From Rhizobium rhododendri (GTDB taxonomy: Bacteria > Pseudomonadota > Alphaproteobacteria > Rhizobiales > Rhizobiaceae): 64,000 nt of DNA. Numbering within the stretch: the first letter of the stretch is position 1; the number at the start of each line of letters is the position of its first letter. The notes beneath the pieces were generated by a model, which saw only the letters and a list, made by a program, of their open reading frames with translations, was not told the DNA's origin and searched no databases. Where the stretch lies: positions 3,436,501-3,500,500 of the forward strand of contig NZ_CP117267.1 of the NCBI RefSeq assembly GCF_007000325.2, given 5' to 3'. This document shows, piece after piece, positions 44,625-52,751 of this stretch. A program made the position numbers and the translations under genes.

Positions 44625-44639
44625 GGGGCTTTCCGCCCC
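44625..44639 (-). promoter_or_regulatory. GC hairpin in the metQ leader
   Basis: GGGGC and GCCCC flank a 5-base loop, 22-37 bases upstream of the metQ start on the minus strand. It is short and could affect translation. I do not recognise a SAM riboswitch around it. Confidence 0.3.
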
Positions 44640-44793
44640 TTCACGCCGAGACAATCGCAAATGGGAGATCCCTATACCAAGCACGATCATCTGTTGTTGG
44701 CGCAAGGACAGGAAAACCTGTGTTGCCGTGGAGCGATCGACGCCGCATTTATTTCAGCACACCGCCACCGCCGTAGGCGCGCCGATCTGAAGA

Positions 44794-46152
44794 TTACCCC
44801 TCTACACCGGCGATGGACCTTGCCACGTCCCGCGCCTGCATGCGGATATCGGGCACCGCCGTAATCTCCCAGAACTGTCCTGCCGTCAGCGCGCCGATTG
44901 CAAACAGTCCGTCCTGTTGACGACCGCCCGCATCGAGCACCCGCGAATGCCGGTCGACGACGATGCCCAGCCCCAGTTCATCGGCTGCGATCATGTCTTT
45001 CTCCAGCATTTCGCGGAGCAGCGGCGAATGGGCAATGCCGGCCCGCTCCATGCCCGTGCAGTTGACGACCCAGTCTGCGCGCAAGCAGGCCTCTTCCTGG
45101 CGGCCGCGTGGCCGGTAGTGAATGTCCAGTCCAACCTCCGACTGGCGGATCGCCTGCAGAAACCCTGCATGCGCTGTCACCGTCCCGTCTTTCACCAATC
45201 CATCGAACTCGCTGAACACGGCGGGCGCGATGCGGTGGCGGTGAATATTCCACCAGGCAAGTGCGTGGCGTAGAAACCGCGCTCGCTGGTCTTTGTCCAG
45301 CCTCTGCCAAAGCGCTTGGGTCTGCGAGCGCAGGCCGTCCATCACGTCGCGCCAGTCCGTTCCATCGCGCACCTGCCTTCGCAACGCGTGCAGGACGGCA
45401 CTCATCGCCATCGTGTCTGTCGGGAGGTCCGGTTTCGCCGGAGAATGATGCCCGGCGCGGTGCGAATGCGGCAGTAACCCGCGCCGCGAAAGCAGATGGA
45501 TCGGCCCACGATGCCCATGCGCCCGGAGCGCAAGCACCTGGTCGACCATGGTGAGGCCCGAGCCGAGAATGCAGATCTCGTCCGAAGGCGCGACCTTCGA
45601 AAGCCAGCCCAGTCGCCATGGGTTGCGCACGATCCTGGGTTTTGCGGCAGCATCGAGGCTGCCCGATCCAAGCGGCAGCTCGGCATTTCCGACGCCGAGA
45701 CAGAGGACGACGTTGCGTGCGGTCATTTCCGTCTGGTTGTCGAGATGGAAGATCACGCCCGAAGTTGCACACTCGACGCAGGCCCTCGCTTTCGCCTTGA
45801 TGAAATCGACACCCGCACGGTTTGGTCTGTCGCGCAACAATGCAGCCAGCCGATCGCGCAGATAACGCCCGTAATCCCCCCGCGAGGCGAAGTCGTGGGT
45901 ATCGACCAGTCGGTTCTCGGCGCGTAGCCACGCGACGAAATCGTCCGGTTCGTCCGGGAACACACTCATGCGACCCGCCGGCACATTCAGGCGGTGTAGA
46001 TAGAATTCCGTTCTGTAAGCAGTCCCACGCCCGAACCCTGGATCGTCTCCTACCACGGCGATACGTGCCGATGATGGCAGTAGCCTGAGCAGATTGATCG
46101 TAACGGCTATAGCCGAAAACCCCGAGCCAACGACAGCGACATCATACGCCAT
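44794..46152 (-). CDS. FAD/NAD(P)-binding protein, COG4529-type
   Basis: A 452-residue flavoprotein. The N-terminal dinucleotide motif VAVVGSGFSAIA is followed by GFGRGTAYRT and a central region with CILGSGLTMVD, a second nucleotide motif. The pattern belongs to an uncharacterised family (COG4529/YdhS-like) of probable N-hydroxylating or other monooxygenases. The ATG at 46152 with GAGG upstream is preferred over a GTG four codons before. It stands alone, with about 190 bases to the glycan cluster. No substrate is apparent. Confidence 0.8.
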   Translation of the reverse strand: MAYDVAVVGSGFSAIAVTINLLRLLPSSARIAVVGDDPGFGRGTAYRTEFYLHRLNVPAGRMSVFPDEPDDFVAWLRAENRLVDTHDFASRGDYGRYLRDRLAALLRDRPNRAGVDFIKAKARACVECATSGVIFHLDNQTEMTARNVVLCLGVGNAELPLGSGSLDAAAKPRIVRNPWRLGWLSKVAPSDEICILGSGLTMVDQVLALRAHGHRGPIHLLSRRGLLPHSHRAGHHSPAKPDLPTDTMAMSAVLHALRRQVRDGTDWRDVMDGLRSQTQALWQRLDKDQRARFLRHALAWWNIHRHRIAPAVFSEFDGLVKDGTVTAHAGFLQAIRQSEVGLDIHYRPRGRQEEACLRADWVVNCTGMERAGIAHSPLLREMLEKDMIAADELGLGIVVDRHSRVLDAGGRQQDGLFAIGALTAGQFWEITAVPDIRMQARDVARSIAGVEG

Positions 46153-46337
46153 ATAGGCCCTCACTTGTGTTCATACGGATACCAGCTGCTATCGCAACAT
46201 AGCCACATCTGGTACCGATTGCCGCGCAAGTCACTGAAATCGCGCGATAAAAATCGCAAATTTCAGTCAGATCTCGATTGTCGTCGGTTCCAAACTTACA
46301 GGAAATCGAAGCTGTGGCCAAGATGCCAGCCTCAGAA

Positions 46338-47249
46338 CTAGCCGAGTTCGATGCCATGTCGCGCGATGAAATCGACCATTGCCCGGTCTTCGACGGCGTC
46401 TTTTTCGATTGCCTCGACGACGCCGAAGACTTTGCGCTCGTACTTCGTTCGCTCCGCATCATAGGACCACCCGCGCGTCACCTTCGCCTGAAGTTCGGCG
46501 CGTGATTTGCTGTAGTAGTGGTTGAGCTGCAAGAAACGATTGGAATAGAAGGCCGGCGACTTGCGGCCGGAGCGGGTGAATTGCTGGCCCGCATCGTTGA
46601 CGGTGAGCTCTCCATGCTGGCGCGTCCTGAATTGGTGGACGCTGACTTCGACCACTTCGCAGGGATCGACGATGCATTTGAAGTTGGAAACGTTTTCCTG
46701 CCGTGTCAGCGGATCTGCGCCGCGCATCGTGTAGTTGGAAAGCAGCGGTCCATCTGGCTTTACGACATGACCTGATGTGCCGAACATATGCCAGGGCAGG
46801 GAGACATTCGGAAAGCCGCCGGCGCCTTCCAGCGCCTGCTCGATGGTCGAGCCCTGTTTGGGCAACAGGAATTCATCGACATCGATGAACGCCATGCGGC
46901 TGTAAAGGCTGCCGAAGTTGAGAATAGCGTGAGCAAAGGCAATCGTCTGGCCATTCAGCAACTGTCCACTTGCCGTATCCGACATGCGGGCGATCCAAGG
47001 AACGATTGTCAGGGCATTGGCTGGAAGGAGATCCGACAGAAGCGCCCGCGTACCGTCCGTCGAGCCGTCATCGTAGATATAAAAATGGTCCACGCCAACG
47101 GCACGATGGAAGCGGATCCACTCTTCGATATAGACTGCCTCGTTCTTGACGCAGGCCATGATCGCAATGCCATGGCGGCCGGGAGCAGGCGCCGGCGGTA
47201 CGATCGAAAGCTTTCGTGTGAGCGGCCTTGCCGACTTGAACCAACCCAT
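46338..47249 (-). CDS. glycosyltransferase family 92 protein
   Basis: A 303-residue protein of the GT92/Glyco_transf_2-like (DUF23) group. The early motif ACVKNEAVYIEEWIRFH is followed by YDDGSTDGT and a DxD-like metal site in FIDVDEFLL. Such enzymes transfer galactose or another hexose to glycans in the cytoplasm or at the membrane. GAGG precedes the ATG. It is divergent from a second glycosyltransferase gene, indicating a small surface-polysaccharide locus. Confidence 0.85.
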   Translation of the reverse strand: MGWFKSARPLTRKLSIVPPAPAPGRHGIAIMACVKNEAVYIEEWIRFHRAVGVDHFYIYDDGSTDGTRALLSDLLPANALTIVPWIARMSDTASGQLLNGQTIAFAHAILNFGSLYSRMAFIDVDEFLLPKQGSTIEQALEGAGGFPNVSLPWHMFGTSGHVVKPDGPLLSNYTMRGADPLTRQENVSNFKCIVDPCEVVEVSVHQFRTRQHGELTVNDAGQQFTRSGRKSPAFYSNRFLQLNHYYSKSRAELQAKVTRGWSYDAERTKYERKVFGVVEAIEKDAVEDRAMVDFIARHGIELG

Positions 47250-47557
47250 TGAGGCCTCTTTTCGCGAATGGGACTGCCGAATCGCAGCGCTGTTGCGACA
47301 GCATATCCACCCGCCAGCCCCCTAGGGCAAGTCGCGCTGCCGATGATGCTTACTAACAAAATAGCGTCGCAATTCTGTCGACAAATGCGATATCCGTCCT
47401 ATTTCGCGTCGAAGCTGCAACTTGACTTTCGAAAGCGGGAGTTACAAGCATCAGGCCGTAGTTTTGATAACGGTGGCTACTGTAACAATATCTGTTGCTT
47501 TGCGAGGTGACGGCTTTTTGGCCTAGCACCTGGCACATGGACGATAGCGGAGAGATC
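47250..47557. other. divergent intergenic region in glycan cluster, 308 bp
   Basis: This should hold promoters for the GT92 gene and the rightward glycan operon. It is AT-richer in its middle (47340-47500) than its neighbours. No credible coding sequence or strong inverted repeat is seen. Confidence 0.4.
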
Positions 47558-48244
47558 ATGATCGATAATTTAGCGCGTATTTTCGTCGGCTTCGATTCCA
47601 AGGAAGTCGTAGCCTACCACGTTCTCACGCAGAGCATCGTCGAACATTCATCCATTCCTGTGGCGTTCTCGCCGATCGTGCTGAGCAATCTCGGCGACCT
47701 CTTTACCCGCGAACGCAATGCCCTGCAGTCTACCGAGTTTTCCTTCTCGCGCTTTCTGGTCCCGCACCTTTGCAACTACGAAGGCTGGAGCATCTTCATG
47801 GATTGCGACATGCTGGCGCGTACCGACATCGCCGAGCTCTGGAACCTGCGCGACGACCGCTATGCAGCGATGTGCGTCAAGCACGATTACCAGCCCAAGG
47901 TTGAAACCAAGTTTCTCGGCCAGACCCAGACCAAGTACGAGAAGAAAAACTGGTCCAGCCTGATCATGTTCAACAACGCCAAGTGCCGCGCGCTGACGAA
48001 GGAATTCGTCAACACAGCGACCGGCCTCGAACTGCACCAGTTCAAATGGCTGGAAAGCGACGACCAGATCGGCGAACTGCCGGTAACCTGGAATTACCTG
48101 GTCAACGAATACGATCACCGCCCTGATGCAAAGATCGTCCACTTCACCGACGGCGGCCCTTATTTCGACGAACACCGCAACGACGATTACTCGGAAGAAT
48201 GGTTCGCGATGCGCGACCGCGTCCTCTCCGTTCAGCAGAAATAA
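47558..48244 (+). CDS. glycosyltransferase, GT8-like
   Basis: A 228-residue protein with a DxD-type metal motif in IFMDCDML and an N-terminal segment RIFVGFDSKEVVAYHVL. The C-terminal DEHRNDDYSEEWF block is conserved-looking. It resembles small glycosyltransferases with a GT-A fold. The ATG at 47558, with GGAGAGATC upstream, is preferred over a longer frame. It is the first of three or four rightward genes and would add a sugar to a surface glycan. Confidence 0.82.
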   Translation: MIDNLARIFVGFDSKEVVAYHVLTQSIVEHSSIPVAFSPIVLSNLGDLFTRERNALQSTEFSFSRFLVPHLCNYEGWSIFMDCDMLARTDIAELWNLRDDRYAAMCVKHDYQPKVETKFLGQTQTKYEKKNWSSLIMFNNAKCRALTKEFVNTATGLELHQFKWLESDDQIGELPVTWNYLVNEYDHRPDAKIVHFTDGGPYFDEHRNDDYSEEWFAMRDRVLSVQQK

Positions 48245-48250
48245 GTATTC

Positions 48251-49111
48251 GTGGAACCCGTTTCAGGCAATGAACAAGCGCCTGGCAGTTCTCTGCCAGC
48301 GGCCGGCTCTCTTTCAGGGATCACCGAGGTCAAGGATTGGCAAGCGATTTTCGCGGCCTTCTCCCATGTCGTTCTCGTTGCCAACAGCGATACGGTCGAT
48401 ATCGCCGGGCTTCAGAAGCAATATCCGCCCAGCACCCTCTTCGTGTTTTTCAACAAGGTCTACAAGGTGCTGGACGCGCCCTTTCAAGGCAACGCGCTGC
48501 TGATATCGCGCGGCAGCTCCAAAGGTGCCAACATTGTCTACCGGCGAGAAGTTGGCGACGTCGTCAAGTTCTTCCCTCGGGATCGTTTCCTCGGCATCAT
48601 GAATATTCGGCTTAACACCGAGGAGAAATTCAATACCGCCGCCGAATTTGAAAACACGCCCACCGGCCATCTCGATCTGAGCGGGTTCTGCAACGACTTC
48701 TATCCCGAGGACAAGGTGCCGACCAGCGGCTTTGCCATTGCCCTGTGGCTCAGCGACCTGAAATTGCCCGGCACCATTGTCCTTGCCGGGTTTTCCGCGC
48801 GTCGCAGTCAGCAATGGAAGGTCGTTTCCGTTCACGACTGGAGTTTCGAGCAAGTCTTCTTGCGCCTTTTTGCGCGCATGGGGAAAATCTCTGTCCATGG
48901 CGGCATCTCACAAAATGCCTACGCAGCCTTGGCAAAACGTTTCCCGGATATTCCGTCGTCGGAAATTTCAATGGCGATTGCCGATGTCTTGTCCGAGCGT
49001 CTCGGCAACGCCAATGCCGAGATCGACAAACTGATATCCCTCACCAATGTCATTCGCGACATCGATAATTTCTTCCGTCGCCTGCGGCCGCGTTTTCTAA
49101 AGCGACGCTGA
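48251..49111 (+). CDS. hypothetical protein of glycan cluster
   Basis: A 286-residue protein starting at a GTG six bases past the upstream stop. The early VVLVANSDTVDIAGLQKQYP segment and the later VHDWSFEQVFL motif resemble cytoplasmic sugar-nucleotide or glycosyltransferase-like proteins in rhizobial polysaccharide clusters. I cannot assign an enzyme. The next gene carries the related-looking VLVVGSAPVSHKPADFDD segment, so the two may be paralogous in fold. The weak ribosome site and GTG suggest coupling to the preceding gene. Confidence 0.7.
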   Translation: MEPVSGNEQAPGSSLPAAGSLSGITEVKDWQAIFAAFSHVVLVANSDTVDIAGLQKQYPPSTLFVFFNKVYKVLDAPFQGNALLISRGSSKGANIVYRREVGDVVKFFPRDRFLGIMNIRLNTEEKFNTAAEFENTPTGHLDLSGFCNDFYPEDKVPTSGFAIALWLSDLKLPGTIVLAGFSARRSQQWKVVSVHDWSFEQVFLRLFARMGKISVHGGISQNAYAALAKRFPDIPSSEISMAIADVLSERLGNANAEIDKLISLTNVIRDIDNFFRRLRPRFLKRR

Positions 49112-49133
49112 GACGGTATTCCTCCCAAAAAAG

Positions 49134-49910
49134 ATGGCTATGCCCGGCTCATTTTCCGACCTCAAAAAACTTCTTTACCGGAACATCAAATACCGGCTGA
49201 CGCGCCCGTCGCCGCCGACAGTTACACCGCGCTTCGCAGGCCCCGTGCTTGTCGTCGGTTCTGCGCCGGTCTCCCATAAACCGGCCGATTTCGACGACAG
49301 GTTTCGCGTCGTGACGATCAACGGTTCGCAGGCGGTGACTGAGGCCTGGGGCATCGAGGAGCCGGATGTTACCTTCGTGCAATTCAACCAGATCGAGGGC
49401 ACCAACACCAACGCTGTAGAGGTTCGTCGCGTGCTCAACGGCAAGCGGACTGGAGCTTTGTTCGTCTTGCTCTGGCGCAAGGATGAGCGCGAACGGCTCG
49501 AAAGGGGTTTGCAGGCGTTCAATTACAAGCCGCGCACGCTGACGATCGTCGATCGGTACGAGCGAATGGCTTTGCTGGACCGCGTTGTCGGCCGCAAGAG
49601 TTTCGAGATGGATACCGATTCCAAGTGTTCCAATGGTATCAACGCCGTGCTCTTTGCCCTATACAACGGCGCCACGGCAGTGATCATCACCGGCATCAAC
49701 CCCAACTCGGGCGGGCATGCCTACAATCAGGTGAATTTATCGCGTCAGCATGTTCGAATGGATCAGGAGATCCTTGTGAGACTGATGCAGCAGGGTTATC
49801 CCGTTTTTACCACTGACCCATCGGTGTCGGAGTCGATCGGCCTGCCGCTGTGGCAGGGCATTGAAAATGTCCAGCATGCAGGATTGTCTGGCGAGCGGAG
49901 CAATTCATGA
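49134..49910 (+). CDS. hypothetical protein of glycan cluster, membrane-associated type
   Basis: A 258-residue protein with a basic N-terminus, a VLVVGSAPVSHKPADFDD motif near residue 40 and a GINPNSGGHAYN motif near residue 195. The first motif recalls proteins that mark a sugar or nucleotide binding loop at the start of a Rossmann-like domain, as in sialyltransferase-like families, but I cannot name it. It lies 22 bases after the preceding gene and overlaps the tiny membrane protein gene by four bases (ATGA). Confidence 0.7.
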   Translation: MAMPGSFSDLKKLLYRNIKYRLTRPSPPTVTPRFAGPVLVVGSAPVSHKPADFDDRFRVVTINGSQAVTEAWGIEEPDVTFVQFNQIEGTNTNAVEVRRVLNGKRTGALFVLLWRKDERERLERGLQAFNYKPRTLTIVDRYERMALLDRVVGRKSFEMDTDSKCSNGINAVLFALYNGATAVIITGINPNSGGHAYNQVNLSRQHVRMDQEILVRLMQQGYPVFTTDPSVSESIGLPLWQGIENVQHAGLSGERSNS

Positions 49911-50032
49911 ACCCTTTTAAACCCGTCGTTGCGCTCTGTCGTCACATTGAGCAGCGCTTTGTGCCCTGGCCATTGCTGCTCATTATCCTACTGACGATTG
50001 CCGCCTTTTTATTCGGCTATCTCGCACCCTGA
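49907..50032 (+). CDS. 41-residue single-span membrane protein
   Basis: MNPFKPVVALCRHIEQRFV is followed by a hydrophobic helix (PWPLLLIILLTIAAFLFGYL) and ends AP. The start overlaps the stop of the upstream gene (ATGA), and GGAG lies upstream, so it is very likely translated. Its placement at the end of the glycan operon suggests a membrane anchor or partner for the biosynthetic proteins. No family is known to me. Confidence 0.6.
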   Translation: MNPFKPVVALCRHIEQRFVPWPLLLIILLTIAAFLFGYLAP

Positions 50033-50133
50033 AGGAGCGGTCGACATCCTATGTCGCGACTGCCCTTAATTTTCGGCGTAAAAGTAAATGACGTCGCTGG
50101 CTCCTGGCTCTGATCTGCCGAAAAACGCGTCCC

Positions 50134-52494
50134 TCACGAGCGCGGCTTGAGCTTCTGCGGATCGTAATGGGCGAAAGGCACGATCACGGCTGGAAGGCGC
50201 TTTTGCTGGCCATCCAGCATGCCGATCTCGACCTCGGTTCCGATCCCGGCATGCACTACGTCCATCCGCGCCAAGGCAATGGTCTTCCTCAACAGCGGCG
50301 AGCGGGTCGCACTGGTGACGACACCGACCTGCGCCCGCCCGATATGCACGGTGTCTCCATGCCCAACCGTCTCGTTGGCATCGATATCGAGGCCGACAAG
50401 CCGGTAGCGGGGATTTTCCTTGCGGGCGAGCAGCGCGGTGCGTCCGATGAAATCCTCCGTCTTCGACTTCAGTGGCACGGTAAAGCCGATGCCGGCTTCA
50501 AAGGGATCGGTCTGGTCTGAAAATTCGTAATGCGCGAAGATCAGTCCGGCCTCGATGCGCACCATATCGAGTGCTTCGAGCCCCATCGGCTTGATGCCAT
50601 GCTTCTGGCCGGCCTCCCACACGGCGTCGAACACGGAGATGGCATCCTTCGGATGACAAAAGATTTCGTAGCCGAGCTCGCCGGTATAGCCGGTTCGTGA
50701 CACCACCACCGGTGCGCCTTCGAAATGACCGATCCGGCCGACTGCGAAACGGAACCAGTCAAGCTCGGAGATCGCTGGCTGCGTCGGCGCGGTCCAGACG
50801 ATTTCCGCAACGATGTCCCTGCTTTTCGGCCCCTGCACGGCGATATTGTGCATCTGGTCGGTGGACGAGCGCACCCAGGCTTTGAAGCCCATCTTTTCCG
50901 CCTGCTCGCGCAGCCAGACGCCAGAGAAATCGTCGCCGCCGATAAAGCGGAAATTGTTCTCCGCCAACCGGAAGACGGTACCGTCGTCGATCATCCCACC
51001 GTTTTCGTAGCACATGGCGGTGTAGACGACTTGGCCGGGAGACAGCTTTCTGATGTCGCGGGTCATGCAATATTGCAGCAGGGCCTCGGCATCCGGCCCG
51101 GTGATCTCGAATTTCCGCAGTGGCGACAGGTCGATCACCACAGCCCGTTCGCGGCAGGCCCAGTATTCCTCGGTCGGTCCGTCGTTGTTGAAGCGGTTGG
51201 GCAGCCAATAGCCGCGATATTCGGCGTAATTCCGCGTCATTGCGGACAGGCGGGGATGGAAGGCGGTTTCCTGGGTCATGTCCGGCTCTGCATCGGGAGT
51301 CATTCTGGTCGCCACGGCTCGAGAGAATTTTCGGTCAGCGGAGTAGGTACGGACATGGATATCTGTGGGGTCCCAGCCGTTGGCGGCATCGATATCGTCG
51401 GGACATGACGAGGAGACGCAAACGAGATCGGTCAGTGCCCGCATCAGCACATAGTCGCCCGGCCGCGACCAGGGCTCGTCGAGGTAGAGCTGGTTCTGGT
51501 GGTCAATGTTGGTGTTGTAGAAATAGTTGATCGCCTCCCAGCCTTTGCGGGGAGCAATGCCAAAGGGCGACAATGCATCGTTGAAATTGTCGGTGCAATT
51601 GGCATGGCCGGGATAGCCCATGTCGTCATAGTAGCGGGAATTGCAGGCGGTGGCGAAGGCGTCGTGCCTTCCGACCGTGTCCTGGACGATTTCGACAAGC
51701 GGTTCGAAGTCTCGGTCAAAACATTTTGAGGGAAGACCGGGTGTCGGATAGCTGCGGCTGAGCAGCGTCCGTGTGACCGTGGCGTCGATGGCCCGGTCGA
51801 GCCCCTTGTCGACCTTGCGGGCGGCAAAAGCCTGGAAGTCGGTACATTGGCGGCCGGCGACATCGATGATCTGGATGAATTCGCCGGCGCGGACAAAATA
51901 GGCTGATGCCGATGCCGCCGCGATGCGCAGGTCCTGCAACGGATCGGCCATAGGCTCCGGCAGCGTCTCCTCGTAGCTGCGCGACAGGCGTGCGCGCTGT
52001 ACCATGACAGAGATTGCCGTCGATGTGTCCTGCCGATCGAAATCCATGGGAGCGCCGGGTGCGGCGACGACCAGCAATCCATCCATTGTCATGGTCAGCG
52101 CGGCCGAAGACCCTGGTGCAGAGCCGCCACCGAAAACTGTCAGTGCAGCGGCCTTGCTGAGGTCTGCGCCGCGTCGCCTCAGCGCTGCGAGCGTTCGGCT
52201 GGCGCTATCGCCACCTTCGGAGAGGATATCCTGCAGGCCTGATGCAGTTCGCGAAAACGCCACGCCAAGTCCCGCCGCATTGAACTGGCCTGCCCCGTCG
52301 ATGAACGTGATCTCGCAGAGCTGGCCGCCTTCGGTATCGGTGACGACAACTGTGTCGCCAGCGCTGACCCTGATCACGGTCGAGCCTCGCCCTTTCACCC
52401 GGTAGCGCTCGCCGCCGGGCCCAAGTGCCGGCATTCCGGGCCTGATGATCCGGCTGGCGCGGGGCGGCTGCAATACGTTGGCGGAATGGGGCAT
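50134..52494 (-). CDS. tdm: trimethylamine N-oxide demethylase (DUF1989-GcvT)
   Basis: A 786-residue two-domain enzyme. The N-terminal 390 residues are a DUF1989-type domain, and the rest is a GcvT-like tetrahydrofolate-binding domain (SRTGYTGELGYEIF). The architecture is that of TMAO demethylase, which converts TMAO to dimethylamine and formaldehyde and channels formaldehyde to THF. Cys284, Cys300 and Cys364 have the same spacing (16 and 64 residues) that I recall for the zinc ligands of Methylocella silvestris Tdm. ATG 52494 has GGAGG upstream. It links Tmm (TMA to TMAO) to DmmDABC. The APC permease is divergent. Confidence 0.9.
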   Translation of the reverse strand: MPHSANVLQPPRASRIIRPGMPALGPGGERYRVKGRGSTVIRVSAGDTVVVTDTEGGQLCEITFIDGAGQFNAAGLGVAFSRTASGLQDILSEGGDSASRTLAALRRRGADLSKAAALTVFGGGSAPGSSAALTMTMDGLLVVAAPGAPMDFDRQDTSTAISVMVQRARLSRSYEETLPEPMADPLQDLRIAAASASAYFVRAGEFIQIIDVAGRQCTDFQAFAARKVDKGLDRAIDATVTRTLLSRSYPTPGLPSKCFDRDFEPLVEIVQDTVGRHDAFATACNSRYYDDMGYPGHANCTDNFNDALSPFGIAPRKGWEAINYFYNTNIDHQNQLYLDEPWSRPGDYVLMRALTDLVCVSSSCPDDIDAANGWDPTDIHVRTYSADRKFSRAVATRMTPDAEPDMTQETAFHPRLSAMTRNYAEYRGYWLPNRFNNDGPTEEYWACRERAVVIDLSPLRKFEITGPDAEALLQYCMTRDIRKLSPGQVVYTAMCYENGGMIDDGTVFRLAENNFRFIGGDDFSGVWLREQAEKMGFKAWVRSSTDQMHNIAVQGPKSRDIVAEIVWTAPTQPAISELDWFRFAVGRIGHFEGAPVVVSRTGYTGELGYEIFCHPKDAISVFDAVWEAGQKHGIKPMGLEALDMVRIEAGLIFAHYEFSDQTDPFEAGIGFTVPLKSKTEDFIGRTALLARKENPRYRLVGLDIDANETVGHGDTVHIGRAQVGVVTSATRSPLLRKTIALARMDVVHAGIGTEVEIGMLDGQQKRLPAVIVPFAHYDPQKLKPRS

Positions 52495-52594
52495 TCGAAC
52501 CTCCGGCGAGCATCGGCCGCCTGATCTGCATGTTCTTATATATCCAAATTTTGGGATGGAACACAAAGAGAGACTTGACCCTCATGAAAAAAAA

Positions 52595-52611
52595 TTCACT
52601 ATGAGAAATAA
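52595..52611 (-). promoter_or_regulatory. element shared with the dmmD upstream region (tdm copy)
   Basis: Read toward tdm: TTATTTCTCATAGTGAA, differing from the dmmD copy only in the spacer (T instead of CA). It is about 100 bases upstream of tdm and 140 bases upstream of the divergent APC permease, so it could control either or both. It is flanked by a run of A on the tdm side. Confidence 0.6.
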
Positions 52612-52751
52612 GTGACGCGACCGCTTGAGACTGGGATCGATCAGGAGACGCTGTAAAAGCGCCCTGCCGAACAAAAGCGCCGCCACGATCCAACAAAAAT
52701 ACAAGGGAACGCGCATACCGCGCGACGCAAAAACTGGTCGAGGAGACTGCT

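Noticed and set aside
44603..44793. SAM-type riboswitch upstream of metQ
   Set aside because: I looked for the conserved SAM-II pattern and saw only a short GC hairpin at 44625-44639.
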